DNA of 64,000 bases from Gymnodinialimonas ulvae (GCF_037543845.1 NZ_JBBIFX010000004.1:265231-329230), one strand, 5' to 3'; positions 15,461 to 26,294 are shown, numbered from the stretch's first letter. Notes: generated from the sequence alone by a model not told the origin. Numbers and translations are program-made.

Positions 15461-16855
15461 ATGAGCATAACAGGTTTTCTGCGTGCATGCCTTCTCGGCT
15501 GCGCCACACTTCTTATCCAACCGGGCCTGACGGCCGAGGCGCAGGGACTGCGCGTCGTCGAAGGGGAAAGCACCGGCACCTTGCGGGTTCCGATGAACCG
15601 CGCGGTGATCGTCGAAAGCGAAATGCTGTTCGCCGAGCTTTCGGTGGCCAACCCGGCCATCGCCGATATCGCAACCCTCTCGGAACGGTCGATCTACGTT
15701 CTGGGCCGCGCCCCGGGCCGGACCAGCATGACCCTTCTGGGCCCCGACGGCTCGCTCATCGCGAATGTCGAGGTGCAGGTTGTCCCCGACGTCGCGGAAT
15801 TGCGCGAACGCCTGCGGGAGATCTTGCCCAACGAGCCCGTCGAAGTGCGCACCGCCAATGATGGCATCGTACTCTCCGGCACCGTCGGCTCGGCCCAGGC
15901 CATCGACCGCGCCATGGAACTCGCAACCCGCTACGGCAGCGTCTCCAACCTGATGATGGTCGGCGGACAGCAGCAGGTCATGTTGCAGGTCCGTTTTGCC
16001 GAAATGCAGCGCTCCGTGCGCCAGGAACTGTCCTCGTCGATTGGTGTCGGCGCGGAAACCGGCAACTTCGGCGCGACGTTCGGCTCGAACAACCTGCCCC
16101 AGGGCATCCCAAACGCCACCGGCGACAACGTCGGCGCGCTGGCCAACCGCAACGGTGCGCTTGGCCTCGCCTTCTCGGCGGGCGGCCTGCAATTGGCGGT
16201 TCTGATCGAAGCACTCGAAGCCAACGGCATGGTCCGCACCCTTGCGGAACCCAACCTCACTGCGCTCAGTGGCCAAACCGCCGAATTCCTGGCGGGTGGT
16301 GAATTCCCGGTGCCAACGGAATCCGAATCCGGCGGCGTTACCGTGGAATTCAAGCCCTTCGGCGTGCAGCTTGAGTTCACGCCGACTGTCATCGACAGCG
16401 ATATCATCAACCTCGAACTCGAAGCCGTGATCTCTTCGATCGGCGAGGTTCTTGCAGGCTCCACCGCCCCGGCGCTCAGCACACGCTCCGCCGCCACAAC
16501 GGTCGAGATGCGCGATGGCGACAGCTTCGCAATCGCGGGCCTGCTGCAGGATGATTTCCGCAATTCCGTCGGGCAGGTGCCATGGCTTGGTGATCTGCCG
16601 GTGCTCGGGACCCTGTTCCGCTCCTCCAGCTACCAGCGTTCGCAATCGGAGCTGGTGATCATCGTGACGGCCCATCTGGTCAGCCCGGTGCGCGGCGACG
16701 CTTTGTCGTTGCCCACGGATCGCGTGCGCATCCCGACGGAGCAGGAACTATTCTTCTTGGGCGAGGTCACCGGCCGCGCCCCCGCCGCCGGCACCGCCGC
16801 TGGCGAAGTAGCGCAACAGGATTTCTCGGGATCCTACGGCTACGTCCTGGATTGA
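15461..16855 (+). CDS. cpaC: Tad secretin CpaC (RcpA)
   Basis: A 464-residue outer-membrane secretin through which the Flp pilus exits. It has a signal peptide (ends TAEAQG), an N-terminal pilus-secretion domain (RVPMNRAVIVESEMLFAEL, SVANPAIADIATLSERSIYVLG), a BON-like segment (IVLSGTVGSAQAIDRAMELA) and the secretin core (VMLQVRFAEMQRS, VRTLAEPNLTALSGQTAEFLAGGEFPVP, and near the end SELVIIVTAHLVSPV). ATG 15461 has GAGGCAGG upstream; an earlier TTG adds 12 residues without a signal. It is separated from cpaB by a terminator and has its own leader. Confidence 0.95.
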   Translation: MSITGFLRACLLGCATLLIQPGLTAEAQGLRVVEGESTGTLRVPMNRAVIVESEMLFAELSVANPAIADIATLSERSIYVLGRAPGRTSMTLLGPDGSLIANVEVQVVPDVAELRERLREILPNEPVEVRTANDGIVLSGTVGSAQAIDRAMELATRYGSVSNLMMVGGQQQVMLQVRFAEMQRSVRQELSSSIGVGAETGNFGATFGSNNLPQGIPNATGDNVGALANRNGALGLAFSAGGLQLAVLIEALEANGMVRTLAEPNLTALSGQTAEFLAGGEFPVPTESESGGVTVEFKPFGVQLEFTPTVIDSDIINLELEAVISSIGEVLAGSTAPALSTRSAATTVEMRDGDSFAIAGLLQDDFRNSVGQVPWLGDLPVLGTLFRSSSYQRSQSELVIIVTAHLVSPVRGDALSLPTDRVRIPTEQELFFLGEVTGRAPAAGTAAGEVAQQDFSGSYGYVLD

Positions 16856-16865
16856 GGAGGCGACC

Positions 16866-17516
16866 ATGACCAACAAACTTCCCTCACGGCGTCTCGTCCT
16901 TGCGACGATGGGCTCAACCCTCGCGCTCTCGGCTTGTGGCCAATTTGCCATCGAAACCGGACGCCCGCTCGGGTCCGAAATCGACGAAGGCAACTTCGGG
17001 GAACCGACGCGCATCAACCGCGGTTTGCACAACGGCGACATCAACTACGCCGCCGTTCTGGGCGAGCGCTTCGCCAATGAAGTGCCGACCACCATCAACT
17101 TCGCCTTCAATTCGGCGGAGCTGGACGCAAGTGCGCGGGCGATCCTGATGCAACAGGCGGATTTCATCCGGAACTTCCCCGAAGCACGCTTCTCGGTCTT
17201 CGGTCACACCGATGCCGTCGGCAGCCGCGGCTACAACCACCGCCTCGGCCTGCGCCGGGCACGCGCGGCGGTGAACTTCTTGGTTCATCAGGGCATCTCA
17301 CGTCATCGTCTGGCCGCCCTCGTATCGCTGGGTGAAACGCAGCCGATCGTGCCCACCGAAATGGAAGAGCGTCGCAATCGCCGCACCGTGACGGAAGTGT
17401 CGGGCTTCGTGGAGAACAGCGACCTTGTCTTGGATGGTCGTTACGCAGAGATCGTCTACCGCTCTTATCGTGGCGGCAGCGGTGGGGGTGGTGGCGAAAG
17501 CGCCAGCGCCGAGTAA
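16866..17516 (+). CDS. OmpA-domain lipoprotein of the Tad locus
   Basis: A 216-residue protein. The signal peptide has SACG at residues 22-25, a lipobox-like site, and the C-terminal half is an OmpA/MotB peptidoglycan-binding domain: TTINFAFNSAELDASARAIL, FSVFGHTDAVGSRGYNHRLGLRRARAAVNFLV, SLGETQPI. It sits where other bacteria have CpaD/RcpB, so it may anchor the secretin to the cell wall. It ends in a Gly-rich tail (GGSGGGGGE). It shares a transcript with cpaC (10-base gap) and is closed by a terminator. Confidence 0.9.
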   Translation: MTNKLPSRRLVLATMGSTLALSACGQFAIETGRPLGSEIDEGNFGEPTRINRGLHNGDINYAAVLGERFANEVPTTINFAFNSAELDASARAILMQQADFIRNFPEARFSVFGHTDAVGSRGYNHRLGLRRARAAVNFLVHQGISRHRLAALVSLGETQPIVPTEMEERRNRRTVTEVSGFVENSDLVLDGRYAEIVYRSYRGGSGGGGGESASAE

Positions 17517-17545
17517 CGCTTAACGATCAATAAAGTCAGTATGTT

Positions 17546-17578
17546 AAACCGCGTCGGGGCCTCTCCGGCGCGGTTTTT
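17546..17578 (+). terminator. Terminator after the ompA-like gene
   Basis: AAACCGCG (17546-17553) pairs with CGCGGTTT (17569-17576) and ends in TTTTT. It closes the cpaC-ompA unit; cpaE must start from its own promoter in the following 230 bases. Confidence 0.85.
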
Positions 17579-17808
17579 CGTTTGGCGACAAACCACTGCG
17601 ATGTCCTCGAATTGTATACGTAATCCCTTTTTTGTGTCCCATTCTCGCCGTTTTTTTCCAGCACCTTCATCTTTGGGAAGGACCGAAGTGGCATGAGTCG
17701 TTTCGGCACCGAAATGGGTCCATGGATCGACTGATCGAGCAGAGCGGTCGTCCCATGCGAATTCGAGAGTATGACCCGGGGAACCTCGGGCAGATTGGGA
17801 TTTGAGGA

Positions 17809-19071
17809 ATGAGTAGCGGACTGGCATTGAAATCCGAACCGTCGCCGATCATCGCGTGCACGGTATCAAGCATGGTTCATCACTTCGGTCTTCTGATCGA
17901 GGATATGGAAACCGAGTTAGGCGAAGCCTGGGGTGATCTGGGCTTTGAAGAAGCGCGCGATTTCATCAACGCGCTTGAACCCGGCAATCTGGAATTCGTC
18001 GCACTGGCCGTGCGCGAAGAGGATGAGGCCGATCTCGGTCGCGTCGGCGAGGTGATCCGCGCCGCCCGTTCGAAAGAGATCAAGGTCATCCTGATCCCCG
18101 AAAACCTGTCCACCGCCGGATTGCGGGAACTCCTGCGCCTGGGCGCCGACGATTTCGTCCCCTACCCGCTGGCCGAGGGCGCATTGCACGACGCGATCGA
18201 AAAGATCCGCGCCAAACCCGTGCCTGCGCCGGTGCCCGATCTTCCGGCCGACGGCCCCGCCGCTCCGGCGACCGGCCAACGCCTCGACACGCAATCCGCC
18301 ATTTTCGCGGTCCAGAACCTCGCCGGTGGCACCGGTGCCACGACGCTGGCCGTCAATATGGCGTGGGAACTGGCCACGATCGACAAGACCAACCCGCCCT
18401 CTGTGTGCATCATCGACCTCGATCTGCAGCAAGGCTCGGTTGCGACCTATCTCGACCTGCCGCGCCGCGAAGTCATGCTGGAGATGTTGCAAGACGCCTC
18501 CAACATGGACACCGACGGCTTCAAGCAGGCTCTGATCGGGTTCGAGGACAAGTTGTCGGTCTTCACGACGCCCTCGGAAATCGTGCCGCTAGATATCATC
18601 GGCCCCGATGAGGTCAGCGCCGTGCTCGACCTGGCCGCGCAATGCTTTGACATCGTCATCATCGACATGCCCCGCACCATGGTCATGTGGACCGAAACCG
18701 TCCTGAACCGCGCGGACATGTATTTCGCCACGCTGGAGCTGGACCTGCGCTCGGCCCAGAACGCAATGCGCTTCATCAAGGCCCTGCAATCCGAAGATCT
18801 GCCGCTGGACAAGGTGCAATATGTCCTCAATCGCGCCCCCGGCATGACCGATCTCAACGGCAAGACCCGCATGAAGAAGATGGCCGAAAGCCTCGGCGTC
18901 TCGTTCTCCAACCAATTGCCCGATGGCGGCAAGCAGGTGTCTCAGGCCTGCGACAACGGCGAACCCTTGGCAGATTCGGCCAAGAAGAACCCGCTGCGCA
19001 AAGAAATCACCAAACTCGCCGACGGGCTGTTCAAAGCCATGGTCGGCGACGTGAAGGCGAAGGGTAAGTAA
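17809..19071 (+). CDS. cpaE: Pilus assembly ATPase-like protein CpaE/TadZ
   Basis: A 420-residue protein with an N-terminal atypical receiver-like domain (about 20-135) and a C-terminal ParA/MinD-type domain. The P-loop reads NLAGGTGATTLAVNMAWELA, missing the usual Lys-rich deviant Walker pattern (GGTGATT), as is common in TadZ. IIDLDLQQGSVATYLDLP and VIIDMPRTMVMWTE follow. TadZ/CpaE localises the Tad machine at the pole. ATG 17809 follows TTGAGGA. It is the first gene of the cpaE-cpaF-tadB-tadC group. Confidence 0.93.
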   Translation: MSSGLALKSEPSPIIACTVSSMVHHFGLLIEDMETELGEAWGDLGFEEARDFINALEPGNLEFVALAVREEDEADLGRVGEVIRAARSKEIKVILIPENLSTAGLRELLRLGADDFVPYPLAEGALHDAIEKIRAKPVPAPVPDLPADGPAAPATGQRLDTQSAIFAVQNLAGGTGATTLAVNMAWELATIDKTNPPSVCIIDLDLQQGSVATYLDLPRREVMLEMLQDASNMDTDGFKQALIGFEDKLSVFTTPSEIVPLDIIGPDEVSAVLDLAAQCFDIVIIDMPRTMVMWTETVLNRADMYFATLELDLRSAQNAMRFIKALQSEDLPLDKVQYVLNRAPGMTDLNGKTRMKKMAESLGVSFSNQLPDGGKQVSQACDNGEPLADSAKKNPLRKEITKLADGLFKAMVGDVKAKGK

Positions 19072-20550
<1,479 letters not shown>

Positions 20551-20564
20551 GGGGCGACGCCACC

Positions 20565-21533
20565 ATGCAACTGTCCATTGAACCGCTCATCTACATCGGC
20601 ATTTTCGTCGGTGTGATCATGCTGGTGAACGGCATCTACCTGCTGGTTTTCGGCAAGTCGATCAGCCTGAATGCCCGTGTGAACCGCCGCCTGACGATGC
20701 TCGAATCCGGCACCAGCCGCGAAGACGTCCTGGCCAAACTCCGCAAGGAGCTCGACCAACACAAGGGCGGCGTCAGCCTGCCCTTCTACCAGATGATCGC
20801 CGACAAGGCGCAACGCGGCAACATCGCGTTCTCGCCCAATCAGTTGATGCTGATGATGCTGGTCGGCGGCGTCGTGTCCTTCCTTTTGATGACGATCCTG
20901 ACCGGTGCCTCCTTGCCCCTGCGCGCGCTCGGCTCGATCGCGATGGGCGTGGGTGGTGTGTATTTCTGGGTGAATTCCAAGGCCAAGAAACGCATGGCCA
21001 TGCTCGAAGAACAGCTGCCTGATGCAGTCGAATTGATGGTACGCAGCTTGCGCGTCGGCCATCCCTTCGTCTCCGCCATCAACACCGTCAGTCGTGAGAT
21101 GTCCGATCCCATCGCGTCCGAGCTTGGCATCATCGCCGATGAGGCCGCCTATGGCCGCGACGTCGCCGAAGCGATCCAATCCATGGCCGAACGCCTCGAT
21201 ATTCAGGATTTGCGCTTCCTGGCCGTGGCCGTGGGCATCCAACAGACCTCGGGCGGCAACCTCGCCGAAATCCTGCAGGGTCTGGCCAACGTGATCCGGG
21301 CGCGCTTCAAACTGTTCCGCAAGGTGCGCGCCATCACGGCAGAGGCCAAATGGTCCGGCAACTTCCTGTCGGTCTTCCCGATCCTCGCGCTGATCGGCAT
21401 CAATGTGGGCCAGCCCGATTATTATTCCGAAGTGATGGACACACCCGCCTTCATTCCGGCCGCCGCCGTCGTGGCCGTCATGCTGGCCTTGAACATGATC
21501 ATCATGCGCATGCTCGTGAACATCAAAGTTTAA
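20565..21533 (+). CDS. tadB: Tad inner-membrane platform protein TadB
   Basis: A 322-residue T2SF-domain membrane protein. N-terminal membrane helix at about 7-28, two more near 95-130, the cytoplasmic T2SF domain (QLPDAVELMVRSLRVGHPF ... VGIQQTSGGNLAEILQGLANVIR) and helices at the C-terminus. With TadC it forms the inner-membrane platform on which CpaF acts. Good Shine-Dalgarno AAGGGGCG. Confidence 0.95.
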   Translation: MQLSIEPLIYIGIFVGVIMLVNGIYLLVFGKSISLNARVNRRLTMLESGTSREDVLAKLRKELDQHKGGVSLPFYQMIADKAQRGNIAFSPNQLMLMMLVGGVVSFLLMTILTGASLPLRALGSIAMGVGGVYFWVNSKAKKRMAMLEEQLPDAVELMVRSLRVGHPFVSAINTVSREMSDPIASELGIIADEAAYGRDVAEAIQSMAERLDIQDLRFLAVAVGIQQTSGGNLAEILQGLANVIRARFKLFRKVRAITAEAKWSGNFLSVFPILALIGINVGQPDYYSEVMDTPAFIPAAAVVAVMLALNMIIMRMLVNIKV

Positions 21534-21572
21534 AAAAGGGGCCTTCGCGCCCGCGTAAGAAAGAGCAGTCCG

Positions 21573-22553
21573 ATGGAATTTATCTCAGGTCTCTTCGATA
21601 GCGTGAACGAGTTTCTTGTCGCGCAACTGGGTGAACTTGGCCCCCTGATCGCCGTGGGCGGGTTGGGTGTGCTGCTGGTGGTGGCCGCGCTGCCTTCCCT
21701 GCTGAAAAAACAGAAGGATCCGTTCAAGTCCCTGCGCGAGAACCGCACGGATGCCGCGGCCGGCAAAAAGCAGGATGGCCTGCGCCTTTGCGGCAAGAAC
21801 GAAAAGCTTGAACGCTTCGCCCAATATCTCGAACCGCAGGACGAGCAAGAGCTCTCCGCCACCCAGATGCAGATGATCCGCGCCGGGTATCGGTCGAAAT
21901 CGTCGATCCAGATGTTCAATTTCGCTAAGCTCGCCCTGGGCATCGGCGGCCTTGTGTTGGGCACGCTTTACGTCCTTGTGGCTGGCGGCGGCTCGGCTCA
22001 AAGCTCGGTCCTGACCGTGCTGGTCCCCGGTCTGGTTGGCTACTACGCGCCGAAATACTGGATCTCCCGCCGGGTGCAGGCCCGCGAGGATCAGATCAAT
22101 TCCGGCTTTCCCGACGCGCTTGACCTCATGCTGGTCTGCGTCGAGGCCGGTCAATCACTCGATCAGGCCATCGTGAAGGTCGCCCGCGAAATCAAGGCCT
22201 CCTACCCCGCCCTCGCTGAAGAATTCGAGATTGTGAGCTTCGAGATGAAGGCCGGCAAGGACAAGGCCAAGGTCCTGCGGGACATGGGCGAACGCGTCGA
22301 TATTCAGGACGTGAACTCCTTCATCACCACGCTGATCCAATCCTCGACCTTCGGTACATCCATCGCCGAGGCGCTGCGCGTCTACGCCGACGAGATGCGC
22401 GACAAACGGGTGATGCGGGCCGAGGAAAAGGCCAACAAATTGCCCACCAAGCTGACGCTGTTCACCATGCTGTTCTGCGTCCCGCCGCTCTTGATCATCC
22501 TGATCGGGCCGTCGGTCTACGGCATCGCCACCGACCTCAACGGCGGCGGCTGA
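21573..22553 (+). CDS. tadC: Tad inner-membrane platform protein TadC
   Basis: A 326-residue paralogue of TadB with the same T2SF layout: FPDALDLMLVCVEAGQSLDQAIVKVA, FITTLIQSSTFGTSIAEALRVYADEMR, and a C-terminal helix (LPTKLTLFTMLFCVPPLLIILIG). It partners TadB in the platform. A small Gly-rich C-terminal end (DLNGGG). The TadB-TadC gap of 39 bases has no promoter that I can identify. Confidence 0.95.
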   Translation: MEFISGLFDSVNEFLVAQLGELGPLIAVGGLGVLLVVAALPSLLKKQKDPFKSLRENRTDAAAGKKQDGLRLCGKNEKLERFAQYLEPQDEQELSATQMQMIRAGYRSKSSIQMFNFAKLALGIGGLVLGTLYVLVAGGGSAQSSVLTVLVPGLVGYYAPKYWISRRVQAREDQINSGFPDALDLMLVCVEAGQSLDQAIVKVAREIKASYPALAEEFEIVSFEMKAGKDKAKVLRDMGERVDIQDVNSFITTLIQSSTFGTSIAEALRVYADEMRDKRVMRAEEKANKLPTKLTLFTMLFCVPPLLIILIGPSVYGIATDLNGGG

Positions 22554-22659
22554 CCCGGCCGTCCCCACCGCGGGACGCACCGAAACAAAACCAATGCAAC
22601 AGGCGCCCGCATCGCGTATGCTGGCGCCCGAGTGGTTTTCAAAAACAAAAGGCGCGCAA

Positions 22660-23232
22660 GTGCCCCGCAAATGTCTCCTGATCCTCGCGCCCCTGGCGCT
22701 CTCGGCCTGCCTCGGACCGCCCCGGCTCGATACCGGATTTCCCGATCTGACCGGCCTGAATATCCCCGACACCGTCAACGGCTATGACGAAGGCATCGAC
22801 GGGCTGATCGTCGGCGACCGGCTGATGGCCAATGGCGAATATGAACTGGCGCTGCGCGCCTATTACCGCGCCGCCGCCGAGGAGGGGCTCAACATCGACC
22901 TGGTCACCGCCATCGGCGCCGCGAACCTCGCGCTCGGGCGCCTGGGTCAGGCCGAAGACCAATTCCGTCGCGCAATTGCCACACAGCCAGATTTCGTGCC
23001 TGCCCTCAACAACTTGGGGGCCACCCTCATTGAGAGGGGCGAATATGGTGAGGCCCGGCGCATCCTCGAACAGGCATTCGCCCTCGATAGTGGCAGTTCG
23101 GAAACGATCCGCAACAACCTGCGCCTCGCTATCGCGCTGATGGAAAATCAGGTATACCCTGAAGATGAGCAAAATCGGCCCGGGCTCATCCGGCGTGGCG
23201 GCGGTGTCTACACCCTGACCGCGGGCGGCTGA
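22660..23232 (+). CDS. TPR lipoprotein of the Tad locus (TadD-like)
   Basis: A 190-residue protein. The GTG start at 22660 gives a lipoprotein signal PRKCLLILAPLALSAC; an ATG 14 codons upstream is the alternative. TPR units follow (YELALRAYYRAAAEEGLNIDLVTAIGAANLALGRLGQAEDQFRRAIATQPDFVPALNN, in pieces). TadD-like proteins are outer-membrane lipoproteins thought to pilot the secretin. It is the first of two consecutive TPR lipoproteins. Confidence 0.85.
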   Translation: MPRKCLLILAPLALSACLGPPRLDTGFPDLTGLNIPDTVNGYDEGIDGLIVGDRLMANGEYELALRAYYRAAAEEGLNIDLVTAIGAANLALGRLGQAEDQFRRAIATQPDFVPALNNLGATLIERGEYGEARRILEQAFALDSGSSETIRNNLRLAIALMENQVYPEDEQNRPGLIRRGGGVYTLTAGG

Positions 23233-23295
23233 CGATCCGGGGCGAAAACAAACGAAGGCGTGGCGCAAGATCACGCCCCAAAGATGAGGCAGAGC

Positions 23296-24138
23296 ATGAC
23301 CCGTATCCTCCGGTTTGCCCCGGCGGCCCTTGCCGTCTTGGCGCTTGCAGCGTGTAACACAACCGACGCCGAAGTCGAACGTGCGCTCGATCCACTCAAC
23401 GTGATCGACGAAACCAACATGGCCGACATCATGCTGAGCGCCGCCGCCCCCGATGAGGCGGTCAATTACTTCCGCCGCGCGGCCACCGAAGATCCCACCC
23501 GCATCGACCTGCAACGCGGCCTGGCCACCAGCCTGGTGCGCGCCGGACGTGCCGGCGAAGCGTTAACGGTATGGCAACGGGTCCTCGACCATGAGGCCGC
23601 CATGGATCAGGACCGCGTGGACTATGCCGATGCCCTCATTCGCAACGGCGATTGGGATGACGCGCAGGCGCAACTCGACGCGACCCCGCCCACCTTCGAA
23701 ACCTACGAACGCTACCGGCTCGAAGCGATGATCGCCGACAGCGACGAAGAATGGGATCGCGCCGACAGCTTCTATGAAACCGCCGCCGGGCTGACGACCC
23801 GCCCCGCCAATGTCTACAACAACTGGGGCTACTCGCTCCTGACCCGGGGCGATTTCCCGCGTGCCGAGGAAATGTTCCTGCGTGCGATCTCCTATGACCC
23901 GGACCTGTTCACCGCAAAGAACAACCTGGTCCTCGCCCGCGCCGCGCAGGGCAATTACCAATTGCCGCTGGTCAACATGAACCAGATCGAGCGCGCCCAA
24001 TTGCTGCACACCGCAGCGTTGGCCGCCATCCGCCGCGGCGATGTGCGGGACGGGCGCGGCCTTCTGACCGAAGCCATCGACACCCACCCGCAGCATTTCG
24101 AAGACGCGGTCACGGCTCTGCGCGCGCTCGACGCCTGA
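23296..24138 (+). CDS. Second TPR lipoprotein of the Tad locus
   Basis: A 280-residue protein, lipobox LAAC (about residue 20), then at least five TPR-like helix pairs (DEAVNYFRRAATEDPT, RAGEALTVWQRVLDHEA, DWDDAQAQLDATPP, NWGYSLLTRGDFPRAEEMF). It is probably TadD proper, a pilotin or scaffold. ATG 23296 has GAGGCAGAGC upstream; ATG 23284 adds four residues. Confidence 0.86.
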   Translation: MTRILRFAPAALAVLALAACNTTDAEVERALDPLNVIDETNMADIMLSAAAPDEAVNYFRRAATEDPTRIDLQRGLATSLVRAGRAGEALTVWQRVLDHEAAMDQDRVDYADALIRNGDWDDAQAQLDATPPTFETYERYRLEAMIADSDEEWDRADSFYETAAGLTTRPANVYNNWGYSLLTRGDFPRAEEMFLRAISYDPDLFTAKNNLVLARAAQGNYQLPLVNMNQIERAQLLHTAALAAIRRGDVRDGRGLLTEAIDTHPQHFEDAVTALRALDA

Positions 24139-24160
24139 CCTCGGGCCCATTTGCACGACC

Positions 24161-24182
24161 TCGGGGCCCCTTCGGGCCCCGA
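24161..24182 (+). terminator. GC-rich hairpin after the TPR genes
   Basis: TCGGGGCCC and GGGCCCCGA form a 9-bp stem with a 4-base loop (24161-24182), just after the second TPR gene. The T tail is weak, so it may attenuate rather than stop transcription into the peptidase gene. Confidence 0.55.
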
Positions 24183-24283
24183 AGCGTTTCCAGATTTACC
24201 GAAACGACCCTGTTCTTGCCCCTATTCAGCCCGATTTAATCGCCACAAATCGGCAAAACCGTTTCCAAAATCGGGAAAAGAAC

Positions 24284-24811
24284 ATGAATTTCGACGTAGC
24301 CCTTACCGCCAGCCAGGCCTGGATATTCCTGCCGATCTGCTTGCCGATCGCATTGTGGGCGATCTACACGGACCTGACCGAACTGAAGATCAAGAATGTG
24401 GCCGTGACGGCGCTCTTCGCGGGCTTTATCGTGCTGGGTCTCTTCGCCCTGCCGCTGCCGGAATATGCCTGGCGCTTCAGCCACTTCGGCGTTGTCCTGC
24501 TGATCGGGTTCGTCCTGTCGGCGATCGGGATCCTCGGCGCGGGCGACGCGAAATTCGCCGCCGCCATGGCGCCCTTCATCGCCCTGCCCGACGCCATGCT
24601 GGTCCTCGCGATCATCACCATGTCGGCCTTCGCCTTCATGATCGTGCACCAGATCGCCAAACGCATCCCCGCTGTCACCGCCGCCACGCCCGGTTGGGCC
24701 TCCTGGGACACGGGACGGCGCAGCATCGGCAAGCAGGCTTTTCCCTATGGCATCGGCATTTCCACTGGCCTGATCGTTTACATGATCCTCGGCATCACCG
24801 GCACCGCGTAA
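24284..24811 (+). CDS. Tad prepilin peptidase CpaA/TadV (A24)
   Basis: A 175-residue membrane aspartic peptidase that removes the leader of Flp prepilins. Two predicted catalytic aspartates stand in the expected contexts: Asp30 (YTDLTELKIKN) and Asp88 (GAGDAKFAA, the GxGD motif). About four to five membrane helices. It is the small form without the methylase domain, as usual for Tad systems. GGGAAAAG precedes the ATG. Confidence 0.93.
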   Translation: MNFDVALTASQAWIFLPICLPIALWAIYTDLTELKIKNVAVTALFAGFIVLGLFALPLPEYAWRFSHFGVVLLIGFVLSAIGILGAGDAKFAAAMAPFIALPDAMLVLAIITMSAFAFMIVHQIAKRIPAVTAATPGWASWDTGRRSIGKQAFPYGIGISTGLIVYMILGITGTA

Positions 24812-24823
24812 GGACGAAATCCC

Positions 24824-26146
24824 ATGAATATGCAGGTCACAGACAATTCCACCGCCTTCGCCCCACCGGCCCTGCGCAAGCTCACCGATACGGGCCTGAC
24901 GCCGGTGATGATGCGCGACATCGTGCTCAAGACGATCTTCCGCAAGAACGTCGAACAAATCTCCGAGATCGCCAAGGCCGTCTGCCTGCCGATCCCGCTC
25001 ACCACCGAGCTGATCGACATGCTCCGCGACCAGAACCTGTTGCAGGCCACCGGCACGCTGCACGCCACCTCGTCGTCCGAGATGGGCTTCCAGCTCACCG
25101 ATGGCGGCAAGGCCCGCGCGCTCGATGCGCTCAGTCAGTCGGAATATTATGGCGCGATGCCCGTGCCGCTCGAAGATTACAAGGTGCAGGTCAAGCGCCA
25201 GTCGATCCGCGACATCAAGCTGACCCGCGACATGTTAGAGGCCTCCATGGGTCACCTGATCCTGCCCGACGGGCTGATTGATCAGCTTGGGCCCGCCGTG
25301 GGCTCGGGCCGCTCGGTCCTGATGTATGGCCCGCCCGGCAACGGTAAATCCTCGATCGCCGAAGGCATCCGCGCGGCGATGGGTGACAACATCTACGTCC
25401 CCCATGCGCTGGCCTACGCCGGTCAGGTCATCACCGTGTTCGACCCGATCGTGCACAGCCCGATCATGGCCACCGAAACGCCCGAGCAAACCAGCCTGCG
25501 TCGCGCATCGTCGAAATTCGACACCCGCTACCTGCTGTGCCAACGCCCGACCGTCATGACCGGCGGCGAGTTGAACCTCTCCATGCTCGACCTCAACTAC
25601 AACGCCGTCAGCCGCACCTATCAGGCCTCGCTGCAGCTCAAATCCACCGGCGGCGTCTTCATCGTCGACGACCTTGGCCGTCAGGAAGAGCCACCCCAGG
25701 CGCTGATCAACCGCTGGATTGTTCCGATGGAGGTCAATTATGACATCCTCGCGCTGCAATCGGGTGAGAAATTCGAAGTCCCCTTCGACACGCTCGTGGT
25801 GTTCTCGACCAACTTCCACCCCAACGAGATCTTCGACCAAGCGGCCCTGCGCCGGATCTTCTTCAAGGTGAAAATCGACGGCCCGAACCAAGAGCAATTC
25901 CTGAAAATCTTCGCCATGGTCGCGAAGAAAAAGGGCGTGCCGCTCGACGAGGCGTCGCTGATCCACATGCTCAAGAAAAAATATCCCACGATCGACAACA
26001 TCTACGCCAACTACCACCCGGTGTTCCTGTGCGATCAGATCAAGGCGATTTGCGAATTCGAAGGCATCCCCTACCAGATGACCCCCGATTTCATCGACCG
26101 CGCCTGGGAAAACCTTTACGTCCGCGAAGAGAAGATCGTGCACTGA
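24824..26146 (+). CDS. AAA ATPase associated with the Tad locus
   Basis: A 440-residue cytosolic AAA-type ATPase: N-terminal winged-helix-like region (TPVMMRDIVLKTIFRKNVEQISEIAKAV), Walker A GPPGNGKSS near residue 168, Walker B VFIVDDLGRQ, sensor FSTNFHPNE and an arginine-finger candidate (AALRRIFFK). The next gene start is unrelated. Such ATPases are often seen beside alphaproteobacterial tad genes, but no role is established to my knowledge. It follows the prepilin peptidase by 12 bases, so is probably in the same transcript. Confidence 0.85.
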   Translation: MNMQVTDNSTAFAPPALRKLTDTGLTPVMMRDIVLKTIFRKNVEQISEIAKAVCLPIPLTTELIDMLRDQNLLQATGTLHATSSSEMGFQLTDGGKARALDALSQSEYYGAMPVPLEDYKVQVKRQSIRDIKLTRDMLEASMGHLILPDGLIDQLGPAVGSGRSVLMYGPPGNGKSSIAEGIRAAMGDNIYVPHALAYAGQVITVFDPIVHSPIMATETPEQTSLRRASSKFDTRYLLCQRPTVMTGGELNLSMLDLNYNAVSRTYQASLQLKSTGGVFIVDDLGRQEEPPQALINRWIVPMEVNYDILALQSGEKFEVPFDTLVVFSTNFHPNEIFDQAALRRIFFKVKIDGPNQEQFLKIFAMVAKKKGVPLDEASLIHMLKKKYPTIDNIYANYHPVFLCDQIKAICEFEGIPYQMTPDFIDRAWENLYVREEKIVH

Positions 26147-26229
26147 CGCTTTCTTGGCACGGCGGGCGGGGCGTCTTCGGTCTTTGACCGAACAGCGTCG
26201 CCTGCCGTGCCAAACGGAAAGACAAAAAG

Positions 26230-26258
26230 AACTACAGAAAAACTACAAAAAAACTACA
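26230..26258. promoter_or_regulatory. Three AACTACA direct repeats at exact 11-bp spacing
   Basis: AACTACA occurs at 26230, 26241 and 26252, one helical turn apart, in an A-rich 60-base stretch just before the DEXH helicase start. Read another way it is GAAC-N7-AAAC-N7-AAAC, one mismatch per site from the GAAC-N7-GAAC form of the alphaproteobacterial LexA box. Confidence 0.45.
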
Positions 26259-26294
26259 CATACATTCACGCGATTTTCGACCTATGTTCGCCCC

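Noticed and set aside
17693..17805. Two very short frames upstream of cpaE (13 and 16 codons)
   Set aside because: No conserved feature; the second ends at the cpaE ribosome site and may be chance.
26154..26294. Start of the helicase at TTG 26154
   Set aside because: Would translate the A-rich repeat leader; the product before 26295 shows no helicase-family sequence.
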